A stretch of DNA of 64,000 nt from Aristolochia californica (GCA_029961685.1 JARWKL010000002.1:29356908-29420907); one strand, 5' to 3'. Counted from the stretch's first letter, positions 13,406 through 27,110 are shown. The notes: generated by a model not told the origin, from the letters alone. Numbers and translations: made by a program.

Positions 13406-13887
13406 GTTAACGTGTGGTTGGATATTTACAAGAGCCAAACAACCCACTTTTTGCCTATCCTTAAAAATCACATATACTTTTTGGAATTATCTCTCTTAGC
13501 ATTTGTGCATTTCCATTTTGGATGTTCAAATTTTTATTTTCAGATCCAAACTTGAGTTTTCACTCTCCCATTTTTCCTCGTAAACAATAAAGATAAAAGA
13601 TCGCAACTAAATGAAAATTTTAGATTTCTTGTGTGCAAAAAAATTTAAAAAGTATAATAAATAGAAAATTATTATACGCACTAAAAATGAACTCCAAAAT
13701 CAATGTTTGGGAAATTCCACTAGTACAACTTTCTAATAATAGCTTGGTAGCATTTAAAAGGAAAGAGATTTCTAACTGATCCTAACATGTTTGAAGTCTG
13801 GTTGATACGCATGCCACAAGCATATTGAGGATGAGTGTGGCCTAATGATCCAAAAATTAGGGGGAGTAGAAAAAATTAAATTCTCAA
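13406..13887 (+). repeat. Representative domain I monomer (482 bp)
   Basis: One unit delimited from GTTAAC to the base before the next GTTAAC. Order of landmarks: GTTAACGTGTGGTTGG, CCAAACAACCCAC, GGAATTATCTCTC, CATTTCCATTTTGGATG, T-tract then CAGATCC, CACTCTCCCATTTTTCC, an A-rich block with AGAT(C)GCAAC, GTTCATGTGTGC-type sequence (here slightly changed), AATAAATAGAAAATTATT, the GAACTCC landmark, GGGAAATTCCACTAGTAC, AATAATAGCTTGG, TGATCCTAACATG, the hairpin region and AGGGGGAGTAGAAAA. The unit has no internal repeat that I can see at half or third length, so about 481 bp is the basic period. This copy's hairpin is degenerate. Confidence 0.93.
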
Positions 13888-14294
13888 GTTAACGTGTGGT
13901 TGGATATTCACCAGAGCCAAACAACCCACTTTTTGCCTATCCTTAAAAATCACAGATACTTTTTGGAATTATCTCTCTCAGCATATGTGCATTTCCATTT
14001 TGGATGTTCAAATTTTTTTTTCAGATCCAAACTTAAGTTTTCACTCTCCCATTTTTCCTCGTAAACAAAAAAGATATAGAATCGCAACAAAATGAAAATT
14101 TTAGAGTTCATGTGTGAAAAAAAATTTGAAAACTATAATAAATAGAAAATTATTTCACGCACTAAAAATGAACTCCAAAATCCATGTTTGGGAAATTCCA
14201 CTCGTACAACCCCCTAATAATAGCTTGGTGGAATTTTATAGGAAAGAGACTTCTAACTGATCCTAACATGTTTTAAGTGTGGTGGATATGCATG

Positions 14295-14321
14295 CCACAA
14301 GCATGTTGAGGATGCAAGTGG
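14295..14321 (+). other. Conserved 27 bp imperfect hairpin, typical example
   Basis: CCACAAGCAT, loop GTTGAGG, ATGCAAGTGG. The arms pair as CCAC/GTGG and GCAT/ATGC around a symmetric AA/AA internal bulge. Nearly every monomer in domains I and II has this element; in domain III the left arm is usually CCACAAACAT, which loses one pair. It lies in the best-conserved part of the monomer. Dyads of this size can be protein-binding sites or extrude as small hairpins. No binding factor can be named from sequence. Confidence 0.75.
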
Positions 14322-15529
14322 CCGAATGATCCAAAAATTAAGGGGATTAGAAAAATTAAATTCTCAAGTTAACGTGTGGTTGGATATTTACCAGAGCCAA
14401 ACAACCCACTTTTTGCCTATGCTTAAAAATCACAGATACTTTTTGGAATTATCTCTCTCAGCATTTGTGCAATTCCATTTTGGATGTTCAAATTTTCATT
14501 TTCAGATCTAAACTTGAGTGTTCACTCTCCCATTTTTCCTCGTAAACAATAAAGATAAAAGTCGCAACAAAATGAAAATTTTAGATTTCATGTGTGCAAA
14601 AAAATTTGAAAACTATAATAAATAGAAAATTATTTCACGCACTAAAAATGAACTCCAAAATCCTTGTTTAGGAAATTCCAGTTGTACAACCCCCTAATAA
14701 TAGCTTGGTGGAATTTTATAGGACTTTTAACAAATCCTAACATTTTTTAAGTGTGGAGGATATGCATGCCAAAAGCATGTCGAGGATGCAACTGGCCTAA
14801 TGATCCAAAAAATAGGGGGAGTAGAAAAAATTAAATTCTCAAGTTAACGTGTGGTTGGATATTTACCAAAGCCAAACAACCCACTTTTTGCCTATAATTA
14901 AAAATCACAAATACTTTTTGGAATTATCTCTCTCAGCAATTGTGCATTTCCATTTTGGATGTTCAAATTTTCTTTTTCAGATCCAAACTCAAGTTTTCAC
15001 TCTCCCATTTTTCCTCGTAAACAAAAAAGATATATGATCGCAACAAAATGAAAATTTTAGAGTCCATGTGTGCAAAAAAATTTGAAAACTATAATAATTA
15101 GAAAATTATTTCACACCCTAAAAATGAACACCAAAATCCATGTTTGGAAAATTCCACTAGTACAACCCCCTAATAATAGCTTGGTGGAATTTTATAGGAA
15201 AGAGACTTCTAACTGATCCTAACATGTTTTAAGTGTGGTAGATATGCATGCCACAAGCATGTTAAGGATGCAAGTGGCCTAATGTTCCAAAAATTAGGGG
15301 GAGTAGAAAAAATGAAATTCCCAAGTTAACGTGTGGTTGGATATTTACTAGAGCCAAACAACCCACTTTTTGCCTATCCTTAAAAATCACAGATACTTTT
15401 CTGAATTATCTCTCTCAGCATTTTTGCATTTCCATTTTGGATGTTAAATTTTTTTTTTTCAGATCCAAACTTGAGTTTTCACACGCCGTTTTTTCCTCGT
15501 AAACAAAAAAGATATAAGATCGCAACAAA

Positions 15530-17290
15530 ATGAAAATATTTGAGTTCATGCGTGCAAAAAAAATTTAAATCTATAATAAATAGAAAATTATTTCACGCAC
15601 TCAAAATGAACTCCAAAATCCTTGTTTAGGAAATTCCACCACTACAACCCCCTAATAATAGCTTAGTGGAATTTGATAGGGAAGAGACTTCTACCTGATC
15701 CTAACATGTTTTAAGTGTGGTGGATATGCATGCCATGTTGAGGATGCAAGTGGCCTAATGATCCAAAATTATGGGGAGTAGAAAAAATTATATTCACAAG
15801 TTAACGTGTGGTTGGATATTTACAAGAGCCAAACAACCCACTTTTTGCCTATCCGTAAAAATCACAGATACTTTTTGGAATTATCTCTCTCAGCATTTGT
15901 GCATTTCCATTTTGGATGTTCAAATTTTTTTTTTCAGATTCAAACTTGAGTTTTAACTCTCCCATTTTTCCTCATAAATAAAAAAAATATAAGATCGCAA
16001 CAAAATGAAAATTTTAGAGTTCATGTGTGCAAAAAAAATTGAAAACTATAATAAATAGAAAATTATTTCACGCACTAAAAATGATTTCCAAAATCCATGT
16101 TTGGGAAATTCCACTCGTACAAACCCTTATTAATAGGTTGGTGAAATTTTATAGGAAAGAGACTTCTAACTGATCCTATCATGTTTTAAGTGTGGTGGAT
16201 ATGCATGCCACAAGCATGTTGAGGATGCAAGTGCCTAATGTTCCAAAAATTAGGCAGAGTAGAAAAATTTAAATTCTCAAGTAGTGTGGTTGGATATTTA
16301 CCAGAGCCAACTAACCGACTTTTTGCATATCCTTAAAAATCACATATACTTTTTGGAATTATCTGTCTCCACATTTGTGCATTTTCCATTTTGGATGTTC
16401 AAATTTTTTTTTTTCAGATCCAAACTTGAGTTTTCACTCTCCCATTTTTCCTCGTGATCAAAAAAGATATAATATAGCAACAAAATGAAAATTTTAGAGT
16501 TCATGTGTGCAAAAAAATTTGAAAAATATAATAAATAGAAAATTATTTCACGCACTAAAAATGGACTCCAAAATCCATGTTTGGGAAATTCCACTAGTAC
16601 AACCCCCTAAAAATAGCTTGGTGGAATTTTATAAGAAAGGGACTTCTAACTGATCCTAACATGTTTTAAGTGTGGTGGATATGCATGCCACAAGCATGTT
16701 GAGGATGCAAGTGGCCTAATGATAAAAAAATTAGGGGGAGTAGAAAAATTTAAATTCACAAGTTATGGTGTGGTTGGATTTATACCAGAGCCAAACAACC
16801 CACTTTTTGCCTATCCTTAAAACTCACTGATACTTTTTAGAATTATCTGTCTCAGCATTTGTGCATTTCTATTTTGGACGTTCAAATTTTTTTTTTCAGA
16901 TCCAAACTTGAGTTTTCACTCTGCAATTTTTCCTCGTAAACAAAAAAGATATAAGATCCCCATAAAATGAAAATATTAGAGTTCATGTCTGCAAAAAAAT
17001 TTGAAAACTATAATAAATAGAAAATTATTTCATGCACTAAAAATGAACTCCAAAATCCATGTTTGGGAAATTCCACTAGTACAACCCCCTAATAATAGCT
17101 TGGTGGAATTTTATAGGAAAGAGACTTCTAACTGTTCCTAACATGTTTTAACTGTGATGGATATGCGTGCCACAAGCATGTTGAGGATGCAAGTGGCCTA
17201 ATGAACCAAAAAGTAGGGGGACCAGAAAAAAATAAATTCTCAAGATAACGTGGGGTTGGATATTTACCAGAGCCAAACAACCGACCTTTT
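15530..17290 (+). repeat. Older 8-9-monomer higher-order relationship, copy A
   Basis: Shares ordered markers with 19,850-21,130: GCAAAAAAAATTTAAATCTATAA (15,557 and 19,877), loss of several bases in GCATGCCATGTTG (15,728 and 20,050), CACTCGTAC with TATTAATAG (16,110 and 20,436), CCTATCATG, TTAGGCAGAGTAG, GGATATGCGTGCC (17,159 and 21,001) and GGGGTTGG with CAACCGACC. The offset is about 4,320 bp (nine monomers) at the left and about 3,842 bp (eight) at the right. One monomer was therefore gained or lost after the duplication. Confidence 0.65.
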
Positions 17291-19849
17291 GCCGATCCTT
17301 AAAAGTCACAGATACTTTTTTGATTTATCTCTCTCAGCATTTGTGCATTTCCATTTTTGATGTTCAAATTTTTTTTTTTCAGATCCAAACTCGAGTTTTT
17401 ACTCTCCCTTTTTTCCTCGTAAACAAAAAAGATATAAGATGGCAACAAATTGAAAAATTTAGAGTCCATGTGTGCAAAAAAATTTGAAAACTATAATAAA
17501 TAGAAAATTATTTCACGCACTAAAAATGAACTCCAAAATCCATGTTTGGGAAATTCCACGAGTACAACCCCCTAATAATAGCTTGGTGGAATTTTAAAGG
17601 GAAGAGACTTCTAATTGATCCTAAAATATTTTAAGTGTGGTGAATATGTATGCCACAAACATGTTGAGCATGCCAGTGGCCCAATGATCCAAAAATTAGG
17701 GGGAGTAGAATTAATTAAATTCCCAAGTTAACTTGTGGTCGGATATTTACCAGAGCCAAACAACCCACTTTTTGCCTATCCTAAAAAATTACAGATACTT
17801 TTTGGTATTATCTCTCTCAGCATTTGTGGATTTCCATATTTAATGTTCAAATATTTTTTTCAGATCCAAACTTGAGTTTTCACTCTCCCATTTTTCCACG
17901 TAAACAAAAAAGATATAAGATCGCCGCAAAATGAAAATTTTAGAGTTGAAGTGTGCAAAGAAATTTGAAATCTATAATTATAGAAAATTATTTCACACAC
18001 TAAAAATGAAATCTAAAATCCATGTTTGGGAAATTCCACTAGTACAACCCCCTAATAATAGCTTGGTGGAATTTTATAGGAAAGAGACTTCTAAGTGAAC
18101 CTAACATGTTTGAAGTGTGGTGGATATGCATGCCGCAAGCATGTTGAGGATGCAAGTGGCCTAATGATCCAAAAATTTGGGGGAGTACAAAAAATTAGAA
18201 TCTCAAGTTAACGTCTTGTTGGATATTATTTAGCAGAGGCAAACAACACACTTTTTGTCTATCCTTAAAAATTATAGGTACTTTTTGGAAATATCTCTCT
18301 CAGCATTTGTGAATTTCCATTTTTGATCTTCAAATTTTTTTTTTCAAATCAGAAATTGAGTTTTCACTCTCCCATTTTTCCTCGTAAACAAAAAAGATAT
18401 AAAATCACAACAAAATAAAATTTTAGAGTTCATGTGCAAAAAAATTTGAAAACTATAATAAATAGAAAATTATTTCACGCACTAAAAATGAACTCCAAAA
18501 TCCATGTTAGGAAATTTCACGAGTACAACCCCCTAATAATAGCTTGGTGGAATTTTAAAGGAAAAAGACTTCTAATTGATCCTAACATGTTTTAAGTGTG
18601 GTGGATATGCATGCCACAAGCATGTTGAGAATGCAAGTGGCCTATTGATCAATAAATTAGGGGGAGTAGAAAAAATAAAATTCTCATGTTAACGTGTGGT
18701 TGGATATACCAGAGCCAAACAACCCACTTTTTGCCTATCCTTAAAAATCACAGATATTTTATGGAATTACCTCTCTCAGCATTTGTGCATTTCCATTTTG
18801 GATGTTCAAATTTTTTTTTTCAAATCCAAACTTGAGTTTTCACTATCCAATTTTTCCTCGTAAACAAAAAATATATAAGATCGCCACAAAATGAAAATAT
18901 TAGAGTTCATGTGTGCAAAAAAATTTGAAAACCATAATAAATAGATAATTATTTCATGCACTAAAAATGAACTCCAAAATCCATGTTTGGTAAATTCCAC
19001 TAGTACAACCCCCTAATAATAGCTTGGTGGAATTTTATAGGAAAGAGACTTCTAACTGATCCTAACATGTTTTAAGTGTGGTGGATATGCATGCCACAAG
19101 TATGTTGAGGATGCAAGTGGCCTATTGATCCAAAAATTAGGGGGAGTAGAAAAAATAAAATTCTCAAGTTAACGTGGGGTTGGATATACCAAAGCCAAAC
19201 AACCCACTTTTTGCCTATCCTTAAAAATCACAGATATTTTATGGAATTATCTCTCTCAGCATTTGTGCATTTCCATTTTGGATGTTCAAATTTTTTTTTT
19301 CAAATCCAAACATGAGTTTTCACTCTCCCATTTTTCCTCGTAAACAAAAAAGATATAAGATCGCAACAAAATGAAAATTTTAGATTTCATGTGTGGAAAA
19401 AAATTTGAAAGGTATAATAAATAGAAAATTACTTCACGCACTAAAAATGAACTCCAAAATCCATGTTTGGGAAATTCCACTAGTACAACCACCTAATAAT
19501 AGCTTGGTGGAATTTTATAGGAAAGAGACTTCTAACTGATCCTAACATGTTTTAAGTGTCGTGGATATGCAAGCCACAAGCATGTCGACGATGCAAGTGG
19601 CCTAAAGATCCAAAAATTAGGGGGAGTAGAAAAAATTAAATTCTCAAGTTAACGTATGGTTGGACATACCATAGCCAAAGAACCCACTATTTGCCTATCC
19701 TTAAAAGTCACAGATACTTTTTGGAATTATCTCTCTCAGCATTTGTGCATTTCCATTTTGGATGTTCAAATTTTTTATTTTTAGATCCAAACTTGAGTTT
19801 TCACACTCCCTTTTTTCCTCGTAAACAAAAATGATATAAGATTGCAACA

Positions 19850-21130
19850 AAATGAAAATATTAGAGTTCATGCATGCAAAAAAAATTTAAATCTATAATA
19901 AATAGAAAATTATTTCACGCCCTAAAAATGAACTTCAAAATCCTTGTTTCGGAAATTTCACTAGTACAACCCCCTAATAATACCTTGGTGGAATTTTATA
20001 CGGAAGAGACTTCTATCTGTTCCTAACATGTTTTAACTGTTGTGGATAAGCATGCCATGTTGTGGATGCAAGTGGCCTAACGATCCAAAATTTGGGGGAG
20101 TAGAAAAAATTAAATTCACAAGTTAACGTGTGGTTGGAAATTTTCCAGAGCCAAACAACCCACTTTTTGCCTATCCTTAGAAATCACAGATACTTTTTGG
20201 AATTATCTCTCTCATCATTTGTGCATTTCCATTTTGGATGTTCAATTTTTTTTTTTCAGATCCAAAATTGAGTTTTAATTCTCCCATTTTTCCTCGTAAA
20301 CTAAAAAGATATCAGATCGCAACAAAATGAAAATTTTAGGGTTCATGTGTGCAAAAAAAAATTGAAAACTATAATAAATAGAAAATTATTTCACGCACTA
20401 ACAATGAACTCCAAAATCCATGTTTGGGAAATTCCACTCGTACAATCCCCTATTAATAGCTTGGTGGAATTTTATAGGAAAGAGACTTCTAACTGATCCT
20501 ATCATGTTTTAAGTGTGGTGGATATGCATGCCATAAGCATGTTGAGGGTGCAAGTGCCCAATGATCCAAAAATTAGGCAGAGTAGAAAAAATTAATTTCT
20601 CAAGTTAAGGTGTGGTGGGATATATACCAGAGCCAAACAACCCACTTTTTGCCTATCCTTAAAAATCACACATACTTTTTGGAATTATCTCTCTCAGCAA
20701 ATGTGCATTTGCATTTTGGACGTTCAATTTTTTTTTTTTCAGATCCAAACTTGAGTTTTCACTCTCCAATTTTCCTTGTAAACAAAAACGATATAAGATT
20801 ACCACAAAATGAAAATATTAGAGTTCATGTGTGAAAAAAAATTTGAAAAATATAATAAATAAAAAATTATTGCACTCACTAAAAATGAACTCGAAAATCC
20901 ATGTTTGGGAAATTCCACTAGTACAACCCCCTAATAATAGCTTGGTGGAATTTTATAGGAAAGAGGCTTCTAATTGATCCTAACAAGTTTTAACTATGGT
21001 GGATATGCGTGCCACAAGCATGTTGAGGATGCAAGTGAACTAATGAACCAAAAATTTGGGGGAGTAGAAAAAAATAAATTCTGAAGTTAACGTGGGGTTG
21101 GATATATACCAGAACCAAACAACCGACCTT
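19850..21130 (+). repeat. Older 8-9-monomer higher-order relationship, copy B
   Basis: Partner of 15,530-17,290, defined by the same ordered markers and one monomer shorter. Its right part was then caught up in the younger 5-monomer duplication at 20,290-24,680, so two rounds of amplification are superimposed here. Confidence 0.62.
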
Positions 21131-22280
21131 TTGCCTATCCTTAAAAATCACAGATACTTTTTGGATTTATCTCTCTCAGCATTTGTGCTTTTCCTTTTTT
21201 GATGTTCAAATTTTTTTTTCAGATCCAAACTCGAGATTTTAGTCTCCCTTTTTTCCTTGTAAACCAAAAAGATATAAGATCGCAACAAATTGAAAATTTT
21301 AGAGTTCATGTGTGCAAAAAAATTTGAAAACTATAATAAATAGAAAATTATTTGACGCACTAAAAATGAACTCCAAAATCCATATTTGGGAAATGCCACT
21401 AGTACAACCCCCAAATAACAGCTGAGTGGAACTTTACAGGAAAGAAACTTCTAATTGATCCTAACATGTTTGAAGTATGGTGGATATGCATGCCACAAGC
21501 ATGTTGAGGATGCATGTGGCCTAATGATCCAAAAATTATGCGGAGTAGAAAAAATTAAATTCTCAAGTTAACGTGTGGTTGGATATTTACCTGAGCCAAA
21601 CAACCCACTTTTTGCCTATCCTTAAAAATCACTAATACTTTTTGGAATTATCTCTCTCAGCATTTGTGCATTTCCATTTTGGATGTTCAAATTTTTTTTT
21701 CCGATCCAAACTTGAGTTTTCACTCTCCCATTTTTCCTCGTAAAAAAAAAAAAGATATAAGATCGCAACAAAATGAAAATTTTAGAGCTCATGTGTGAAA
21801 AAAAATTTGAAAACTATAATAAATAAAAAATTATTTCACGCACAAAAAATGAACTCAAAAATCCATGTTTGGGAAATTCCACTAGTACAACCCCCTAATA
21901 ATAGCTAGGTGGAATTTTGTAGGAAAGAGACTTCTTACTGATCCTAACATGTTTTAAGTGTGGTGGATATGCATGCCACAAGCATGTTGAGGATGCAAGT
22001 GGCCTAATGAACTAAAATTACGGGGAGTAGAAAAAATTAAATTCTCAAGTTAACGTGTGGTTGGATATTTACCAGAGCCAAACAACCGACTTTTTGCCTA
22101 TCCTTAAAAATCGCAGATACTTTTTGGAATTATTCTCTCAGCATGTGTGCATTTTCATTTTGGATGTTCAAATTTTTTTTTTCAGACCCAAACTTGAGTT
22201 TTCACTCTCCCATTTTTCCTTGTAAACAAAAAAGATATAAGATCGCAACAAAATGAAAATTTTAGAGTTCATGTGTGCAA
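20290..22280 (+). repeat. 5-monomer-spaced duplication pair 2, copy A
   Basis: About 2.0 kb shared with the block at 22,695, offset near 2,405 bp. Shared rare variants include CACTCGTACAATCCCC, CCATAAGCATGTTGAGGG, GCAAATGTGCATTTGC, ATATGCGTGCC, CAACCGACC and CAGCTGAGTGG. I count about a dozen substitutions plus homopolymer length changes, so about 99% identity by eye. About 0.4 kb between the copies (22,290-22,690) does not match, so the event spans five monomers but only about four remain alike. Confidence 0.88.
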
Positions 22281-22694
22281 AAAAAAATTGAAAACTATAA
22301 TAAATAGAAAATTATTTCACGCACTAACAATGAACTCCAAAATCCATGTTTGGGAAATTCCACTCGTACAAGCCCCTATTAATAGCTTGGTGAAATTTTA
22401 TAGGAAACAGACTTCTAACTGATCCTATCATGTTTTAAGTGTGGTGGATATGCATGCCACAAGCATGTTGAGGATGGAAGTGCCTAATGATCCAAAAATT
22501 AGGTAGAGTAGAAAACTTTAAATTCTCAAGTAGTGTGGTTGGATATTTACTAGAGCCAAACAACCCAATTTTTGCCTATCCTTAAAAATCACAGATACTT
22601 TTTGGAATTATCTGTCTCCGCATTTCTGCATTTCCATTTTGGATGTTCAAATTTTTTTTTTTCAGATCCAAACTTGAGTTTTTACTTTAGCATT

Positions 22695-24680
22695 TTTCCT
22701 CGTAAACTAAAAAGATATAAGATCGCAACAAAATGAAAATTTTAGAGTTCATGTGTGCAAAAAAAAAATTGAACACTATAATAAATAGAAAATTATTTCA
22801 CGCACTAAAAATGAACTCCAAAATCCATGTTTGGGAAATTCCACTCGTACAATCCCCTATTAATAGCTTGGTGGAATTTTATAGGAAAGAGACTTCTAAC
22901 TGATCCTATCATGTTTTAAGTGTGGTGGATATGCATGCCATAAGCATGTTGAGGGTGCAAGTGCCCAATGATCCAAAAATTAGGCAGAGTAGAAAAAATT
23001 AATTTCTCAAGTTAAGGTGTGGTGGGATATATACCAGAGCCAAACAACCCACTTTTTGCCTATCCTTAAAAATCACACATACTTTTTGGAATTATCTCTC
23101 TCAGCAAATGTGCATTTGCATTTTGGACGTTCAATTTTTTTTTTCAGATCCAAACTTGAGTTTTCACTCTCCAATTTTTCCTCGTAAACAAAAACGATAT
23201 AAGATCACCACAAAATGAAAATATTAGAGTTCATGTGTGAAAAAAAATTTGAAAAATATAATAAATAAAAAATTATTGCACTCACTAAAAATGAACTCCA
23301 AAATCCATGTTTGGGAAATTCCACTAGTACAACCCCCTAATAATAGCTTGGTGGAATTTTATAGGAAAGAGGCTTCTAATTGATCCTAACAAGTTTTAAC
23401 TATGGTGGATATGCGTGCCACAAGCATGTTGAGGATGCAAGTGAACTAATGAACCAAAAATTTGGGGGAGTAGAAAAAAATAAATTCTGAAGTTAACGTG
23501 GGGTTGGATATATACCAGAACCAAACAACCGACCTTTTGCCTATCCTTAAAAATCACAGGTACTTTTTGGATTTATCTCTCTCAGCATTTGTGCTTTTCC
23601 TTTTTTGATGTTCAAATTTTTTTTTTCAGATCCAAACTCGAGTTTTTAGTCTCCCTTTTTTCCTTGTAAACCAAAAAGATATAAGATCGCAACAAATTGA
23701 AAATTTTAGAGTTCATGTGTGCAAAAAAATTTGAAAACTATAATAAATAGAAAATTATTTGACGCACTAAAAATGAACTCCAAAATCCATATTTGGGAAA
23801 TGCCACTAGTACAACCCCCAAATAACAGCTGAGTGGAACTTTACAGGAAAGAAACTTCTAACTGATCCTAACATGTTTGAAGTATGGTGGATATGCATGC
23901 CACAAGCATGTTGAGGATGCATGTGGCCTAATGATCCAAAAATTATGAGGAGTAGAAAAAATTAAATTCTCAAGTTAACGTGTGGTTGGATATTTACCTG
24001 AGCCAAACAACCCACTTTTTGCCTATCCTTAAAAATCACTAATACTTTTTGGAATTATCTCTCTCAGCATTTGTGCATTTCCATTTTGGATGTTCAAATT
24101 TTTTTTTCCGATCCAAACTTGAGTTTTCACTCTCCCATTTTTCCTCGTAAAAAAAAAAGATATAAGATCGCAACAAAATGAAAATTTTAGAGCTCTTGTG
24201 TGAAAAAAAATTTGAAAACTATAATAAATAAAAAATTATTTCACGCACAAAAAATGAACTCAAAAATCCATGTTTGGGAAATTCCACTAGTACAACCCCC
24301 TAATAATAGCTAGGTGGAATTTTGTAGGAAAGAGACTTCTTACTGATCCTATCATGTTTTAAGTGTGGTGGATATGCATGCCACAAGCATGTTGAGGATG
24401 CAAGTGGCCTAATGAACTATTACGGGGAGTAGAAAAAATTAAATTCTCAAGTTAACGTGTGGTTGGATATTTACCAGAGCCAAACAACCGACTTTTTGCC
24501 TATCCTTAAAAATCGCAGATACTTTTTGGAATTATTCTCTCAGCATGTGTGCATTTTCATTTTGGATGTTCAAATTTTTTTTTTCAGACCCAAACTTGAG
24601 TTTTCACTCTCCCATTTTTCCTTGTAAACAAAAAAGATATAAGATCGCAACAAAATGAAAATTTTAGAGTTCATGTGTGC
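22695..24680 (+). repeat. 5-monomer-spaced duplication pair 2, copy B
   Basis: Partner of the block at 20,290. The match ends near 24,680, where this copy reads GCAAAAATTTTTGAAAACTATAG and the partner reads GCAAAAAAAAATTGAAAAC. Differences include CTAACATG against CTATCATG (24,348) and a three-base loss at 24,418. It contains no gene. Confidence 0.88.
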
Positions 24681-26079
24681 AAAAATTTTTGAAAACTATA
24701 GTAAATGAATAATTATTTCACGCACTAAAAATGAACTCCAAAATCCGTGTTTAGAGACTTCCACTAGTACAACCCCCTAATAATAGCTTGGTGGAATTTT
24801 ATAGGGAAGGGACTTCTAACTGATCCTAACATGTTTTAAGTGTGGTGGATATGCCTGCCACAAACATGTTGAGGATGCAACTGGCCTAATGATCCAAAAA
24901 ATAGGGTGAGTAGAAAAATTTAAATTCTCAAGTTAACGCGTGGTTGGATAATTACCAGAGCCAAACAACCTACTTTTTGCTTTTCCTTAAATATCACAAT
25001 ACATTTTGGAATTATCTCTCTCAGCATTTGTGCATTTCCATTTTGGATGTTCAAGTTTTTTTTTTTTTCAGATCCAAACTTGAGTTTTCACTCTCCCATT
25101 TTTCATCGTAAACAAAAAAGATATAAGATCGCAACAAAATGAAAATATTAGAGTTCATGTGTGCAAAAAAGTTTGAAATCTATAATAAATAGAAAATTAT
25201 TTCAGGCACTAAAAATGAACTCCAAAATCCATGTTTGGGAAATTCCACTAGTACAACCCCCTAATAATAGCTTGGTGGAATTTTATAGGGAAGAGACTTC
25301 TAACTGATACTAAAATGTTTTAAGTATGGTGGATATGCATGCCATGTTAAGGACACAAGTGGCCACATGAAAAATTAGGGGGAGTAGAAAAAATTAAATT
25401 CGCAAGTTAACGTGTGGTTGGATATTTACCAGAGCCAAACAACCCACTTTTTGCCTATCCTTAAAAATCACAGATACTTTTGAAATTATCTCTCTCAGCA
25501 TTTGTGCATTTCCATTTTGGATGTTGAAATTTTTTTTTTTCCGATCCAAACCTGTGTTTTCACTCTCCCATATTTCCTCGTAAACAAAAAAGATATAAGA
25601 TCGCAACAAAAGGAAAATTTTAGAGTTCATCTGTGGAAAAAAAATCGAAAAGTACAATAAATAAAAAATTATTTAACGTACTAAAAATGAACTCCAAAAT
25701 CAAAGTTTGGAAAATTCCACTAGTACAGCCCCCTTATAATAGCTTGCTGGAATTTTATAGGAAAGCGACTTCTAACTGATCCTAAAATGTTTACAGTGTG
25801 GTGGATATGCATGCCACAAGCATGCTGAGCATGCAAGTGGCCTAATGATCCAAAAATTATGGGGAGTAGAAAAAATTAAGTTCTCAAGTTAACGTGTGGT
25901 TGGATATTTACCCGAGCCAAACAACCAACTTTTTGCCTATCCTTAAAAATCACATTTACTTTTAGGAATTATCTCACTCAGCATTTGTGCATTTCCATTT
26001 TCTATATTCAAATATTTTTTTTTCAGATCCAAACTTGAGTTTTCATCCTCCCATTTTTCCTCGTAAACAAAAAAGATAT

Positions 26080-27110
26080 AAGATCGAAACAAAATAAAAA
26101 TTTTATAGTTCATGTTTGCAAAAAAAACTGAAAACAATAATTTATAGAAAATTATTTCACGTGCTAAAAATGAACTCTAAAGTCCATGTTTGGGAAATTC
26201 CACTAGTACAACCCCCTAATAATAGTTGTGTAGAATTTTATAGGAAAGAGACTTCTAACTGATCCAAACATGTTTTAAGTGAGGTGGATATGCAGGCCAC
26301 AAGCATGTTGAGGATACAAGTGGCCTAATGATCCAAAAATTAGGGGGAGTAGAAAAAATTAAATTCTCAAGTTAACGTGTGGTTGGATATTTACCAGAGG
26401 CAAACAACCCACTTGTTGCCTAACCTTAAAAATCACAGATACTTTTTGGAAATATCTCTCCCAGAATTTGTGCATTTCCATTTTGGATGTTCAAATTTTT
26501 TTTTTTCAGATCCAAACTTGAGTTTTCACTCTCCCATTTTTCCTCGTAAACGAAAAGGATATAAGATCATAACAAAATGAAAATTTTAGAGTCCATGTGT
26601 GCAAAAAAATTTGAAAACTATAATAAATAGAAAATTATTTCACTCACTAAAAATAAACTCCAAAATCCATGTTTGGGAAATTCCACTAGTACAACCCCCT
26701 AATAATAGCTAGGTGGAATTTTATAGGAAAGAGACTTCTAACTGATCCTAACATGTTTTAAGTGTGGTGGATATGCATGCCACAAGCATGTTGAGGATAT
26801 AAGTGGCCGAATGATCCAAAAATTAGGGTGAGTAGAAAAAATTAAATTTTGAAGTTAACGTGTGGTTGGATATTTACTAGAGCCAAAGAACCCACTATTT
26901 GCCTATCCTTAAAAATCACAGAAACTTTTTGGAATTATCTCACTCAGCATTTGCGCATTTCCATTTTTGGATGTTCAAATTTTTTTTTCATATCCAAACT
27001 TGAGTTTTCAGTCTCCCATTTTTCCTCGTAAAAAAAAGATATAAGATCGCAACAAAATGAAAATTTTAGAGTTCATATGTGCAAAAATATTTGAAAACTA
27101 TAACAAATAG
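26080..27110 (+). repeat. 5-monomer-spaced duplication pair 3, copy A
   Basis: About 1.0 kb resembling 28,485-29,515 at an offset of about 2,403 bp. Shared rare variants in order: GATCGAAACAAAATAAAAA, GTGTAGAATTTTATAGG, GTGAGGTGGAT, GCAGGCCACAAG, CCAGAGGCAAACAACCCAC with TTGTTGCCTAAC, GGCCGAATGATCC, TTAGGGTGAGTAG, CAAAGAACCCACTATTTGCC and CATATGTGCAAAAATATTTG. Divergence is visibly higher than in pairs 1 and 2, so this is an older event of the same size. Confidence 0.82.

Noticed and set aside
13720..13735. GGGAAATTCC as a kappa-B-like transcription factor site.
   Set aside because: It is a short near-palindrome present by repetition. There is no promoter or gene context, and the first 9 kb carries GGGAAACTCC instead.
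14295..14321. The hairpin as a CENP-B box.
   Set aside because: It lacks the CENP-B core pattern (TTCG followed by CGGG), so only a general dyad can be claimed.
16340..16594. Recurrent antisense frame of about 60-90 codons beginning MEFPKHGFWSSF.
   Set aside because: It is the opposite strand of nearly the same stretch as the forward frame. Two antiparallel open frames in one low-stop AT-rich segment are a composition effect, and copies differ by frameshifts without sign of synonymous constraint.
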